NCBI GenBank assembly: GCA_023430245.1
Contig: JAEZBA010000539.1
Coordinates: 1 to 6,232 of the forward strand
Length of the DNA stretch: 6,232 bases
Reading direction: 5' to 3'
Origin: Pseudomonadota bacterium
GTDB lineage: Bacteria; Pseudomonadota; Alphaproteobacteria; Rhizobiales; Xanthobacteraceae
The stretch's first letter is position 1. Each line of letters opens with the position of its first letter. The notes under the pieces were generated by a model. It worked only from the letters and a program-made list of their open reading frames with translations, did not search any database and had not been told where the DNA came from. Below are positions 1-6,232 of the stretch, one piece after another. A program made the translations under genes and the position numbers.

Positions 1-1568
1 CTGCGCTCGACGAGGTGTCGACCGAATACGGCCTGCTCGCGGAATCTGTCAGCCATCCGGACGACTTCTCAAGCTGCACCTACCGGCTTCGCGCCGAAGC
101 CAAGTGGCATGACGGCAAGCCGATCACGGTGGAAGACGTGATCTTCTCGTTCGAGGCGTTCAAGAAATACGATCCGCAATCGGCGTCCTACTACCGGCAT
201 GTCACCAAGGCCGAGAAAACCGGCGAGCGCGACATCACCTTCACTTTCGACCAGGCCGGAAACCGCGAATTGCCGCAGATCGTCGGCCAGCTCAGCGTGC
301 TGCCGAAACACTGGTGGGAAGGCAAGGATGCGCAAGACCGTCCGCGCGACGTCTCGCTGACGATGATGGAGCCGCCGCTCGGCTCCGGCGCCTACCGGGT
401 GAAGTCCTTCGTCGCCGGCCGCAGCATCACCTACGAGCGCGTCGCCGATTATTGGGGCAAGGACGTCAACGTCAATGTCGGCACCAACAATTTCGACGAA
501 CTGCGCTACGAATATTTCCGCGATTCCACGGTCGCGCTCGAAGCCTTCAAGTCCGACAACCTCGACTGGCGCTACGAGAACAGCGCCAAGGACTGGGCGA
601 CCGCGTACGACTTCCCGGCGGTGCGCGAGAAGCGCGTTATCCTGGAAGAATTCGATATCCGCAATTTCGGCATCATGCAGGCGTTCGCGTTCAACACGCG
701 GCGCGACAAGTTCAAGGATCCGAAGGTGCGGCGCGCGTTCAACTTCGCGTTCGATTTCGAGGAGATGAACAAGCAGATTTTCTTCGGGCAATACCGTCGC
801 ATCAACAGCTTCTTCGAAGGCACCGAACTCGCCTCCAGCGGCTTGCCGGAAGGGCTGGAGCTGGAAATCCTGCAGAGCGTGAAGGACAAGGTGCCGGCGG
901 AGGTCTTCACCACCGCCTTTACCAATCCGAAGGGCGGCGATGCGGCGGCGGTGCGCAACAACATGCGCGAGGCGCTGCGGCTGTTCCGCGAGGCCGGCTG
1001 GGAGATCAAGGATCACAAGCTGACCAACGTGAAGACCGGCGAGCGGATGTCGGTCGAGGTGCTGCTGTCGCAGCCGACCTTCGAGCGCATCGTCAGCTTC
1101 TGGAAGCCGCTGCTGGAGCGCGTCGGCGTCGAGGTGTCGATCCGCGTCGTCGACGCGACGCAATACGAGAACCGCCAGCGCAACTGGGACTTCGACATCA
1201 TCCTGGCGTCCTGGGGCCAGTCGCTGTCGCCCGGCAACGAACAGCGCGGTTTCTGGGGTTCGAAGGCCGCCGACCAGCCCGGCACCCGCAACTTTGCCGG
1301 CATCCGCGACGCCGGGATCGATGCGCTGATCGAGCGCGTGATCTTCGCCAAGAACCGCACCGAACTGGTCGCTGCCACCAAGGCGCTCGACCGCGTGCTG
1401 CTGGCGCATCATTTCGTGGTGCCGCAATGGACCTACGGCAAGGTCCGCACCGCGCGCTGGGATCGCTTCGGCAAGCCCGATCCGCTGCCGAAATATGGCC
1501 TCGCGGCATTCCCGACCGTGTGGTGGTGGGACGCAGAGAAGGCCGCCAAGGTAGGGTCCCGTTCGTGA
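1..1568 (+). CDS. yejA: YejA-type family 5 ABC transporter solute-binding protein (5'-truncated by window edge)
   Basis: Periplasmic binding protein that should capture peptide-like ligands and hand them to the YejBEF importer encoded downstream. The frame is open from the first complete codon (base 3). Aligning its visible start (ALDEVSTEYGL) with AADEPDSMYGL at residues 105-115 of the next gene product shows that about 105 N-terminal residues, including any signal peptide, lie outside the window; the GTG at 15 is therefore not the true start. Visible marks of the SBP family 5 fold are the HDG-x-P-(x)n-DV-x-F-SF segment (from base 108), LGSGAYRV, NNFDELRYEYFRD, the ENSAKDWAT segment, AFDFEEMNK and a WWWD-x-x-KAA C-terminus. 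From memory, the F-x-AFK...EN-x-AK-x-WAT block and AFDFE-x-MNK match E. coli YejA better than the paralogue downstream does, so this may be the YejA orthologue, but the YejA/YepA assignment is uncertain. The stop TGA (1566-1568) overlaps the next start. Confidence 0.9.
   Translation, partial: ALDEVSTEYGLLAESVSHPDDFSSCTYRLRAEAKWHDGKPITVEDVIFSFEAFKKYDPQSASYYRHVTKAEKTGERDITFTFDQAGNRELPQIVGQLSVLPKHWWEGKDAQDRPRDVSLTMMEPPLGSGAYRVKSFVAGRSITYERVADYWGKDVNVNVGTNNFDELRYEYFRDSTVALEAFKSDNLDWRYENSAKDWATAYDFPAVREKRVILEEFDIRNFGIMQAFAFNTRRDKFKDPKVRRAFNFAFDFEEMNKQIFFGQYRRINSFFEGTELASSGLPEGLELEILQSVKDKVPAEVFTTAFTNPKGGDAAAVRNNMREALRLFREAGWEIKDHKLTNVKTGERMSVEVLLSQPTFERIVSFWKPLLERVGVEVSIRVVDATQYENRQRNWDFDIILASWGQSLSPGNEQRGFWGSKAADQPGTRNFAGIRDAGIDALIERVIFAKNRTELVAATKALDRVLLAHHFVVPQWTYGKVRTARWDRFGKPDPLPKYGLAAFPTVWWWDAEKAAKVGSRS
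1548..1556 (+). promoter_or_regulatory. Shine-Dalgarno-like site for the second binding protein
   Basis: AAGGTAGGG lies inside the 3' end of the first binding-protein gene and ends 8 nt before a GTG at 1565. It gives two partial anti-SD matches (AAGG and AGGG). It supports the GTG at 1565 as the start of the second gene, although the frame stays open far upstream. Confidence 0.55.
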
Positions 1569-3421
1569 GGCTGACGCGCCGCAAGGTCCTGACGATCGCG
1601 GCCGGCGCCGGTCTGCTGGCACTGCAACGGACGGGACGTGCGGAACCACGCGAGCGGCACGGTATCTCGGCATTCGGCGATCTCAAATATCCGGCTGATT
1701 TCCCGCATTTCGATTACGTCAATCCCGACGCGCCGAAAGGCGGCGCGTTCTCGATGATCGGCGCGAGCCGGCAATTCAACCAGAATTTCCTCACCTTCAA
1801 CTCGCTCAACAGCTACATCCTGCGTGGCGACGCCGCGCTCGGCATGGAGCGCACCTTTGCCAGCCTGATGACGAGCGCCGCCGACGAACCCGATTCGATG
1901 TACGGCCTGGCTGCGCGGTCGGTGCAGATTTCCGAGGACGGCCTGGCCTACCGGTTCACACTGCGGCCGGACCTCACCTTCCATGACGGTAGTCCGCTCG
2001 ATGCGCATGACGCAGTGTTCTCGCTCGGCGTCTTGAAGGAGAAAGGCCACCCGATCATCCAGGCGCTGCTGCGGGATTTCGACGGCGCCGAAGCCACCGA
2101 CGACCGCACCCTGGTCGTGCGCTTCAAGGAGAAGCGCGGCCGCGACGTGCCGCTGTTCGTCGCCGGCCTGCCGATCTTTTCGCGCGCCTATTACAGCAAG
2201 CGTCCGTTCGAGGAATCCAGCCTCGATGTCCCGCTCGGCAGCGGACCCTACAAGGTCGGCCGCTTCGAGGCCGGACGCTTTATCGAATATGACCGGGTGA
2301 AGGACTGGTGGGGCGCAAAGCTTCCGGTACAGCGCGGGCTCAATAATTTCGACGTCATCCGCTACGAATTCTTTCGCGACCGCGACGTCGCCTTCGAGGG
2401 CTTCACCGGCAGGAGCTACACCTTCCGCGAGGAATTCACCTCCCGCATCTGGGCGACCCGCTATGACTTCCCGGCCATGCGCGATGGCCGCGTCAAGCGC
2501 GACGTGCTGAAGGACGAAACCCCATCCGGCGCACAAGGCTGGTTCCTGAACACCCGTCGCGCGAAATTCCAGAATCCGAAATTGCGCGAGGCGATGATCT
2601 ACGCGTTCGATTTCGAATGGACCAATCGCTCCATCATGTACGGTTCCTACGACCGGACCCACTCTGTGTTTCAGAACTCGGACCTGATGGCCGTCGGTAA
2701 GCCGGGCGCCGACGAACTGAAACTGCTGGAAACGTTTCGCGGAAAGGTGCCGGACGAGGTGTTCGGCGAGCCGTTCGTGCCGCCGGTGACCGACGGCTCT
2801 GGCAACGACCGCAATCTCCTGCGGCAGGCAACGCGGCTGTTGAACGAGGCCGGCTACCCGATCAAGAACGGCAAGCGGATGACGCCTTCGGGCGAGCCGA
2901 TGACCGTCGAATTCCTGCTGGAAGAGCCGAGCTTCCAGGCGCATCACATGCCTTATATCAAGAATCTGGCCATACTCGGGATCGACGCCAATGTCCGGAT
3001 GGTCGATCCGGTCCAGCTCAAGGCCCGCACCAACGAATTCGATTTCGATGTGGTGATCCAGCGCTTCAGCTTCTCGACCGCTCCCGGCGAATCGCTGCGG
3101 TCCTATTTCTCGTCGCGCGCAGCCGGGATCAAAGGCTCGCAGAACCTGGCGGGCATTTCCGATCCGGTGATCGATTCTCTGGTCGACATCATCGTGGCGG
3201 CGCCCACCCGGCCGGAACTCGTCACCGCCTGCCGCGCGCTCGACCGGGTGATCCGGTCCGGCCGCTACTGGGTCCCGCATTGGTATAAGGCCTCGCACTG
3301 GATCGCCTATTGGGACATGTTCGACCGGCCCGCGCAGGGCAAGCCGAAATATGCCCGCGGCATTCCGGAAACATGGTGGTACGATCCGGCCAAAGCGGCG
3401 CAACTGGAGCGGCGGGGCTAG
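1565..3421 (+). CDS. Second YejA/YepA-type family 5 solute-binding protein, Tat-like signal peptide
   Basis: A 618-aa periplasmic binding protein, close to the roughly 600 aa usual for YejA. The start is GTG 1565: it has an SD-like site upstream, forms a 4-nt GTGA overlap with the preceding stop, and yields a proper signal peptide. The N-terminus has a twin-arginine-like motif (LTRRKVLT, residues 3-10), a hydrophobic core (about 11-20) and a plausible cleavage site after GRA (residue 26). The next in-frame Met is residue 64, too late. Family marks are HFDYVNPDAPKGG (48-60), FHDGSPLDAHDAVFSL (139-154), LGSGPYKV (224-231), NNFDVIRYEFFRD (260-272), WATRYDFP (296-303), AFDFEWTN (347-354) and TWWYDPAKAA (603-612). 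It is clearly paralogous to the preceding gene, with roughly half of residues identical over 224-304 by eye. It lacks the EN-x-AK segment, having REEFTSR instead, so ligand preference may differ. It could be the YepA-type muropeptide-binding partner or yejA2 of rhizobia; the sequence alone does not decide. Confidence 0.93.
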   Translation: MRLTRRKVLTIAAGAGLLALQRTGRAEPRERHGISAFGDLKYPADFPHFDYVNPDAPKGGAFSMIGASRQFNQNFLTFNSLNSYILRGDAALGMERTFASLMTSAADEPDSMYGLAARSVQISEDGLAYRFTLRPDLTFHDGSPLDAHDAVFSLGVLKEKGHPIIQALLRDFDGAEATDDRTLVVRFKEKRGRDVPLFVAGLPIFSRAYYSKRPFEESSLDVPLGSGPYKVGRFEAGRFIEYDRVKDWWGAKLPVQRGLNNFDVIRYEFFRDRDVAFEGFTGRSYTFREEFTSRIWATRYDFPAMRDGRVKRDVLKDETPSGAQGWFLNTRRAKFQNPKLREAMIYAFDFEWTNRSIMYGSYDRTHSVFQNSDLMAVGKPGADELKLLETFRGKVPDEVFGEPFVPPVTDGSGNDRNLLRQATRLLNEAGYPIKNGKRMTPSGEPMTVEFLLEEPSFQAHHMPYIKNLAILGIDANVRMVDPVQLKARTNEFDFDVVIQRFSFSTAPGESLRSYFSSRAAGIKGSQNLAGISDPVIDSLVDIIVAAPTRPELVTACRALDRVIRSGRYWVPHWYKASHWIAYWDMFDRPAQGKPKYARGIPETWWYDPAKAAQLERRG

Positions 3422-3481
3422 CGTTGTCACCGTGCCCGATACCCGCTTGACGACAAAAGCAGCCATAATGGGCCGAACGAC
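3422..3481 (+). other. 60-nt intergenic gap before yejB
   Basis: The only non-coding interval of note in an otherwise overlapping operon. No stable hairpin was seen: TTGTC (3424-3428) and GACAA (3452-3456) could pair, but over a 23-nt loop with only 5 bp. No good promoter was seen: TTGACG (3447-3452) and CATAAT (3464-3469) are only 11 nt apart. The ribosome site for yejB is weak, at best GGG (3470-3472) 9 nt before the ATG. The reading frame of the upstream gene continues without another stop from its TAG (3419-3421) into yejB, but contains no ATG or GTG before 3482, which leaves the yejB start unambiguous. Confidence 0.6.
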
Positions 3482-3485
3482 ATGA
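3468..3485 (+). other. Possible five-codon leader frame overlapping the yejB start
   Basis: ATG at 3468 opens a five-codon frame (MGRTT) whose TGA (3483-3485) overlaps the yejB ATG in an ATGA arrangement. No clear SD precedes it. It could feed ribosomes to the weakly equipped yejB start, but a frame this short arises easily by chance. Confidence 0.15.
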
Positions 3486-4594
3486 GTGCCTATATTCTTC
3501 GACGCCTGCTGTTGATGATTCCGACCCTGTTCGGGATCATGCTGGTGTCGTTCGTGGTGATCCAGTTCGCGCCCGGCGGTCCGGTCGAGCGGGTGATCGC
3601 GCAATTGTCGGGTTCCGATACCGGCGCCACCTCCCGGATTTCCGGCTCTCAAAGCGGCGATTTCGCCGGGCGGGGCATGGAGGGCGCAGCCGGGATCGAC
3701 GGCGGCTCGTCCAAATACCGCGGCGCCCAGGGGCTCGACCCCGAATTCATCAAGCAGCTCGAAAAGCAATTCGGCTTCGACAAGCCGGCCTACGAGCGCT
3801 TCTTCATCATGCTGTGGAACTACATCCGCTTCGATTTCGGCAAGAGCTATTTTCGCGACGTAACCGTCATCGAGCTGATCAAGGAGAAGCTGCCGGTCTC
3901 GATCTCACTCGGCTTGTGGATGATGCTGATCGCCTATGCCGTGTCGATCCCGCTTGGCATCCGTAAGGCTGTGAAGGACGGGACCCGCTTCGATTCCTGG
4001 ACCTCCGGAATCATCATCATCGCCTACGCGATTCCGGGCTTTCTGTTCGCAATTCTGCTGATCATCCTGTTCGCTGGCGGCTCGTTCTTCGACTGGTTCC
4101 CGTTACGCGGCCTGACATCCGACAACTGGTCGCAATTGCCCTGGTACAGCAAGATCCTGGATTACTTCTGGCACCTCACGCTGCCGCTGATCGCGATGTC
4201 GCTCAGCGCGTTCACCACCATGACGCTGCTGACCAAAAACTCCTTCCTCGACGAGATCCGCAAGCAATATGTGCTGACCGCGCGCGCCAAGGGCTGCAAG
4301 AATGCCCGCGTGCTGTATGGCCACGTATTCCGCAATGCGATGCTGATCATCATCGCCGGCTTCCCCTCGACCTTCATCGCAGCCTTTTTCGCCGAGGCGC
4401 TGCTGATCGAGACCATCTTCTCGCTGGACGGGCTGGGCCTGCTTGGCTTCGAAAGCATCATGAACCGCGACTACGCCGTCACTTTCGCGACACTTTACAT
4501 CTTCGCACTGGTCGGCCTGTTCGTCAGCCTGATCTCGGACATAGTCTATACGCTGGTCGATCCGCGGATCGACTTCGAGGCGCGCGAGGTCTGA
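3482..4594 (+). CDS. yejB: ABC transporter permease YejB
   Basis: Inner-membrane permease subunit of the YejABEF peptide importer, pairing with YejE to form the channel. It is 370 aa, against about 364 for E. coli YejB, which it resembles along its whole length. The N-terminus (MSAYILRRLLLMIPTLFGI) is the classic OppB/DppB-type start, with TM1 at about residues 10-30 and the conserved APGGPVE after it. A Gly/Ser-rich periplasmic stretch (about 42-85) leads to RGAQGLDPEFI and FGFDKPAYERF. Further hydrophobic segments lie near 141-161, 174-199, 228-250, 287-313 and 334-357. The cytoplasmic EAA coupling loop, which docks on the ATPase, is at about 257-286, with LTARAKG at 265-271 and FRNA at 283-286. 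The C-terminus TLVDPRIDFE is typical of the family. ATG 3482 is the only in-frame start. The next gene begins 1 nt after the stop, so the two permeases should be made together. Confidence 0.97.
   Translation: MSAYILRRLLLMIPTLFGIMLVSFVVIQFAPGGPVERVIAQLSGSDTGATSRISGSQSGDFAGRGMEGAAGIDGGSSKYRGAQGLDPEFIKQLEKQFGFDKPAYERFFIMLWNYIRFDFGKSYFRDVTVIELIKEKLPVSISLGLWMMLIAYAVSIPLGIRKAVKDGTRFDSWTSGIIIIAYAIPGFLFAILLIILFAGGSFFDWFPLRGLTSDNWSQLPWYSKILDYFWHLTLPLIAMSLSAFTTMTLLTKNSFLDEIRKQYVLTARAKGCKNARVLYGHVFRNAMLIIIAGFPSTFIAAFFAEALLIETIFSLDGLGLLGFESIMNRDYAVTFATLYIFALVGLFVSLISDIVYTLVDPRIDFEAREV
4586..4590 (+). promoter_or_regulatory. Shine-Dalgarno site for yejE
   Basis: GAGGT inside the last codons of yejB, 5 nt before ATG 4596. 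It favours 4596 over the in-frame ATG at 4620, which would shorten the protein by eight residues. Confidence 0.65.
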
Positions 4595-4595
4595 T

Positions 4596-5777
4596 ATGGA
4601 TGCGCGTGTCCCCAACACCATGCCGGAGACCGAGACGATCGGCCCATCCGGACTCGTTCTCCCGCCCGAGCGGCGGCCTCTGCGGCTGTCGCCACTCAAT
4701 CAGCGCCGCTGGGCCAACTTCAAGCGTAACAGGCGCGGCTTTTACTCACTCTGGATTTTTCTGTTCCTGTTCATCACCTCGCTGTTCGCGGAAGTGATCG
4801 CAAACGACAAGCCGTTCCTGATCCAGTATCAGGGCGGCCTGTATTTCCCCTCGTTGTTCACCTATGCCGAGACCACTTTCGGCGGCGAATTCGAAACCGC
4901 GGCCGATTATCGCGATCCGTATCTGCAGAAAAAGATCGACGAGGCCGGCGGCACGATGTGGTGGCCGCCGATCCGCTATTCCTATTCGACGCACAATCTC
5001 GATCTGCCGACGCCGGCACCGTCCAAGCCGACCTGGCTATTGACCGAAGAACAGTGCAAGCCGGTGGTCCAGCGCAAGAATCTGTCGGGCTGCCGCGACC
5101 TTGAATATAACTGGCTCGGCACCGACGATCAGGGCCGCGATGTGCTGGCGCGCATCATCTATGGCTTCCGGATATCGGTCCTGTTCGGTCTGATCCTGAC
5201 AACCATTTCGTCGGTCATCGGTGTGATCGCCGGCGCGGTCCAGGGATATTTCGGCGGCAAGGTCGACCTGTTCTTCCAGCGCGGGCTGGAAATCTGGACC
5301 TCGGTGCCGACGCTGTTCCTGCTGATGATCATTTCCTCAGTGCTGACCCCAAGTTTCTTCGTTCTGCTCGGAATCCTGCTGCTGTTTTCCTGGGTCTCAC
5401 TGGTTGGGCTGGTCCGCGCTGAATTCCTGCGTGGCCGGAACTTCGAATATGTGATGGCTGCGCGCGCGCTCGGAGTTTCGAACTTCAAGATCATGTTCCG
5501 GCATTTGCTGCCGAATGCGATGGTCGCCACGCTGACCATGCTGCCCTTCATCCTGTCGGCATCGGTCGGGACCCTGACATCGCTCGACTTTCTGGGCCTC
5601 GGCCTGCCGCCCGGCTCACCCTCGCTCGGTGAATTGCTGTCGCAGGGCAAGGCCAATATCCAGGCGCCGTGGCTCGGACTGTCCGGCTTCTTCACCATCG
5701 CCATCATGCTGTCTTTGCTGGTGTTCATCGGCGAGGCAGTGCGCGACGCCTTCGACCCGCGGAAAATATTTGCATGA
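4596..5777 (+). CDS. yejE: ABC transporter permease YejE
   Basis: Second inner-membrane permease of the importer (OppC/DppC-like). It is 393 aa, longer than E. coli YejE (about 341). The extra length lies in an N-terminal cytoplasmic extension of about 30 residues before LSPLNQRRWANFKRNRRGF (31-49) and in an insert in the large loop between TM1 (about 50-68) and TM2 (about 192-215). That loop holds YFPSLFTY (83-90), FGGEFETAADYRDPYL (95-110), an insert with Cys154 and Cys166 (the only cysteines in the protein) and NWLGTDDQGRDVLAR (172-186), the family mark before TM2. Further membrane segments lie near 236-249, 253-274, 309-330 and 365-382. The EAA coupling loop spans about 276-308 (AARALGVSNFKIMFRHLLPN at 288-307). 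FLGLGLPPGSPSLGELL (332-348) and the end GEAVRDAFDPRK are family marks. ATG 4596 was chosen for its GAGGT site. The stop overlaps yejF by 4 nt. Confidence 0.97.
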   Translation: MDARVPNTMPETETIGPSGLVLPPERRPLRLSPLNQRRWANFKRNRRGFYSLWIFLFLFITSLFAEVIANDKPFLIQYQGGLYFPSLFTYAETTFGGEFETAADYRDPYLQKKIDEAGGTMWWPPIRYSYSTHNLDLPTPAPSKPTWLLTEEQCKPVVQRKNLSGCRDLEYNWLGTDDQGRDVLARIIYGFRISVLFGLILTTISSVIGVIAGAVQGYFGGKVDLFFQRGLEIWTSVPTLFLLMIISSVLTPSFFVLLGILLLFSWVSLVGLVRAEFLRGRNFEYVMAARALGVSNFKIMFRHLLPNAMVATLTMLPFILSASVGTLTSLDFLGLGLPPGSPSLGELLSQGKANIQAPWLGLSGFFTIAIMLSLLVFIGEAVRDAFDPRKIFA

Positions 5778-6232
5778 GCGCGCCCCCGCTTCTCAGTGTG
5801 AAGGACCTTTCCATCGCCTTCACCCAGGCCGGCCGCACCACGCTCGCGGTCGACCGGATTTCGTTCGACATCAAGCCGCGAGAGACCGTCGCGCTGGTGG
5901 GCGAATCCGGCTCCGGCAAGTCCGTAACCGCGATGTCGGTGATGAAGCTGTTGCCCTACCCGGCCGCAAGCCACCCGAGCGGAACGATTCACTTCAAGGG
6001 CAAGGAATTGCTGGCGATGCCGGAGAGCCGCATGCGCTCGATCCGCGGCAACGACATTACCATCATTTTCCAGGAGCCGATGACCTCGCTCAATCCGCTC
6101 CACACCATCGAGCGCCAGATCCGCGAGATACTCGAGTTGCACGTTGGCCTGCGCGGTGACGCAGCGAAGGACCGGATCGTCGATCTGCTCACCCAGGTCG
6201 GCATCCCGGATCCGGCCGGACGGCTGAAAAGC
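5774..6232 (+). CDS. yejF: ABC transporter ATP-binding protein YejF (3'-truncated by window edge)
   Basis: N-terminal part of the ATPase that powers YejBE. E. coli YejF is a fused double nucleotide-binding protein of about 529 aa; only 153 codons are present here, open to the last base, with no stop. ATG 5774 overlaps the yejE stop (ATGA, 5774-5777), and a weak GGAAAA (5761-5766) precedes it, so translation is probably coupled to yejE. The translation begins MSAPPLLSVKDLSIAF. The Walker A motif GESGSGKS is at residues 43-50 (bases 5900-5923), and the Q-loop FQEPMTSLNP is at 99-108 with Gln100. EPMTSLNP is typical of peptide/nickel (Opp/Dpp/Yej) ATPases. The ABC signature, Walker B, H-loop and whole second domain fall beyond the window, so intactness cannot be judged. 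The symbol rests on position after yejBE and family resemblance; a single-domain DppD-like ATPase is a less likely alternative. Confidence 0.93.
   Translation, partial: MSAPPLLSVKDLSIAFTQAGRTTLAVDRISFDIKPRETVALVGESGSGKSVTAMSVMKLLPYPAASHPSGTIHFKGKELLAMPESRMRSIRGNDITIIFQEPMTSLNPLHTIERQIREILELHVGLRGDAAKDRIVDLLTQVGIPDPAGRLKS

Noticed and set aside
15..17. GTG at 15 as the true start of the first binding protein
   Set aside because: The frame is open to the window edge, and the residues before it align with internal residues of the paralogue. A start here would drop about 105 conserved residues and the signal peptide.
314..1564. Upstream in-frame extension of the second binding protein, giving a 1035-residue frame
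   Set aside because: The extra part is an Arg/Ala-rich shadow of the first gene in another frame. The GTG at 1565, with its SD-like site and signal peptide, is the real start.
3424..3456. Possible hairpin or attenuator in the gap before yejB
   Set aside because: Only 5 base pairs (TTGTC/GACAA) over a 23-nt loop, with no T-run; too weak to support a terminator.
3447..3469. Possible internal promoter before yejB (TTGACG and CATAAT)
   Set aside because: The spacer is only 11 nt, well short of the 16-18 nt needed for a sigma-70-type promoter.
3419..3484. Stop-codon readthrough fusing the second binding protein to YejB
   Set aside because: The frame is shared and free of other stops, but the fusion would tie a periplasmic protein to a membrane N-terminus, and no readthrough signal is visible. 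A shared frame over 60 nt is likely by chance.
1433..3769. Very long open frame on the - strand (about 778 codons), with another at 69-1673
   Set aside because: Both lie antisense to clearly recognisable binding-protein genes. Their translations are low-complexity, rich in Arg, Ala, Gly, Val and His, with no family motif. Long antisense frames are expected in high-GC genes with G/C-rich third positions.
5159..6142. Open frame on the - strand opposite yejE/yejF
   Set aside because: It lies antisense to conserved permease and Walker A/Q-loop coding sequence, and its translation shows no recognisable domain.

Overview
The window is a high-GC stretch with strong G/C preference at third codon positions. 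It is coding from end to end on the + strand and carries one ABC importer operon of the YejABEF type (peptide/opine/nickel family). Protein sequences and codon style point to an alphaproteobacterium of the order Hyphomicrobiales (Rhizobiales), most likely the Bradyrhizobium/Rhodopseudomonas group (Nitrobacteraceae). This placement is an inference from family resemblance, because no rRNA or other taxonomic marker is present.

Layout: (1) 1-1568, a family 5 periplasmic solute-binding protein whose first ~105 codons lie upstream of the window; (2) 1565-3421, a second, paralogous family 5 binding protein of 618 aa with a GTG start and a Tat-like signal peptide, overlapping gene 1 by 4 nt (GTGA); (3) 3422-3481, a 60-nt gap, the only non-coding stretch of note; (4) 3482-4594, permease yejB; (5) 4596-5777, permease yejE, starting 1 nt after the yejB stop; (6) 5774 to the window end, the first 153 codons of the ATPase gene yejF, overlapping yejE by 4 nt (ATGA) and running off the right edge.

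Together the genes make a complete type I importer. Two periplasmic binding proteins deliver peptide-like ligands to a YejB-YejE membrane channel driven by the YejF ATPase. In enterobacteria YejABEF imports peptides, including the peptide-nucleotide antibiotic microcin C. In Brucella and Sinorhizobium the system is tied to resistance to antimicrobial peptides. In Agrobacterium YejBEF works with a second binding protein, YepA, to import muropeptides where AmpG is absent. The tandem binding proteins here fit that YejA/YepA (yejA1/yejA2) arrangement.

I saw no RNA gene, mobile element, CRISPR array, convincing promoter or terminator, and no credible gene on the - strand. This is a conserved, known system rather than an undescribed one. 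The points of most interest are the paired binding proteins, the Tat-like export signal, and a periplasmic loop in YejE that holds that protein's only two cysteines.
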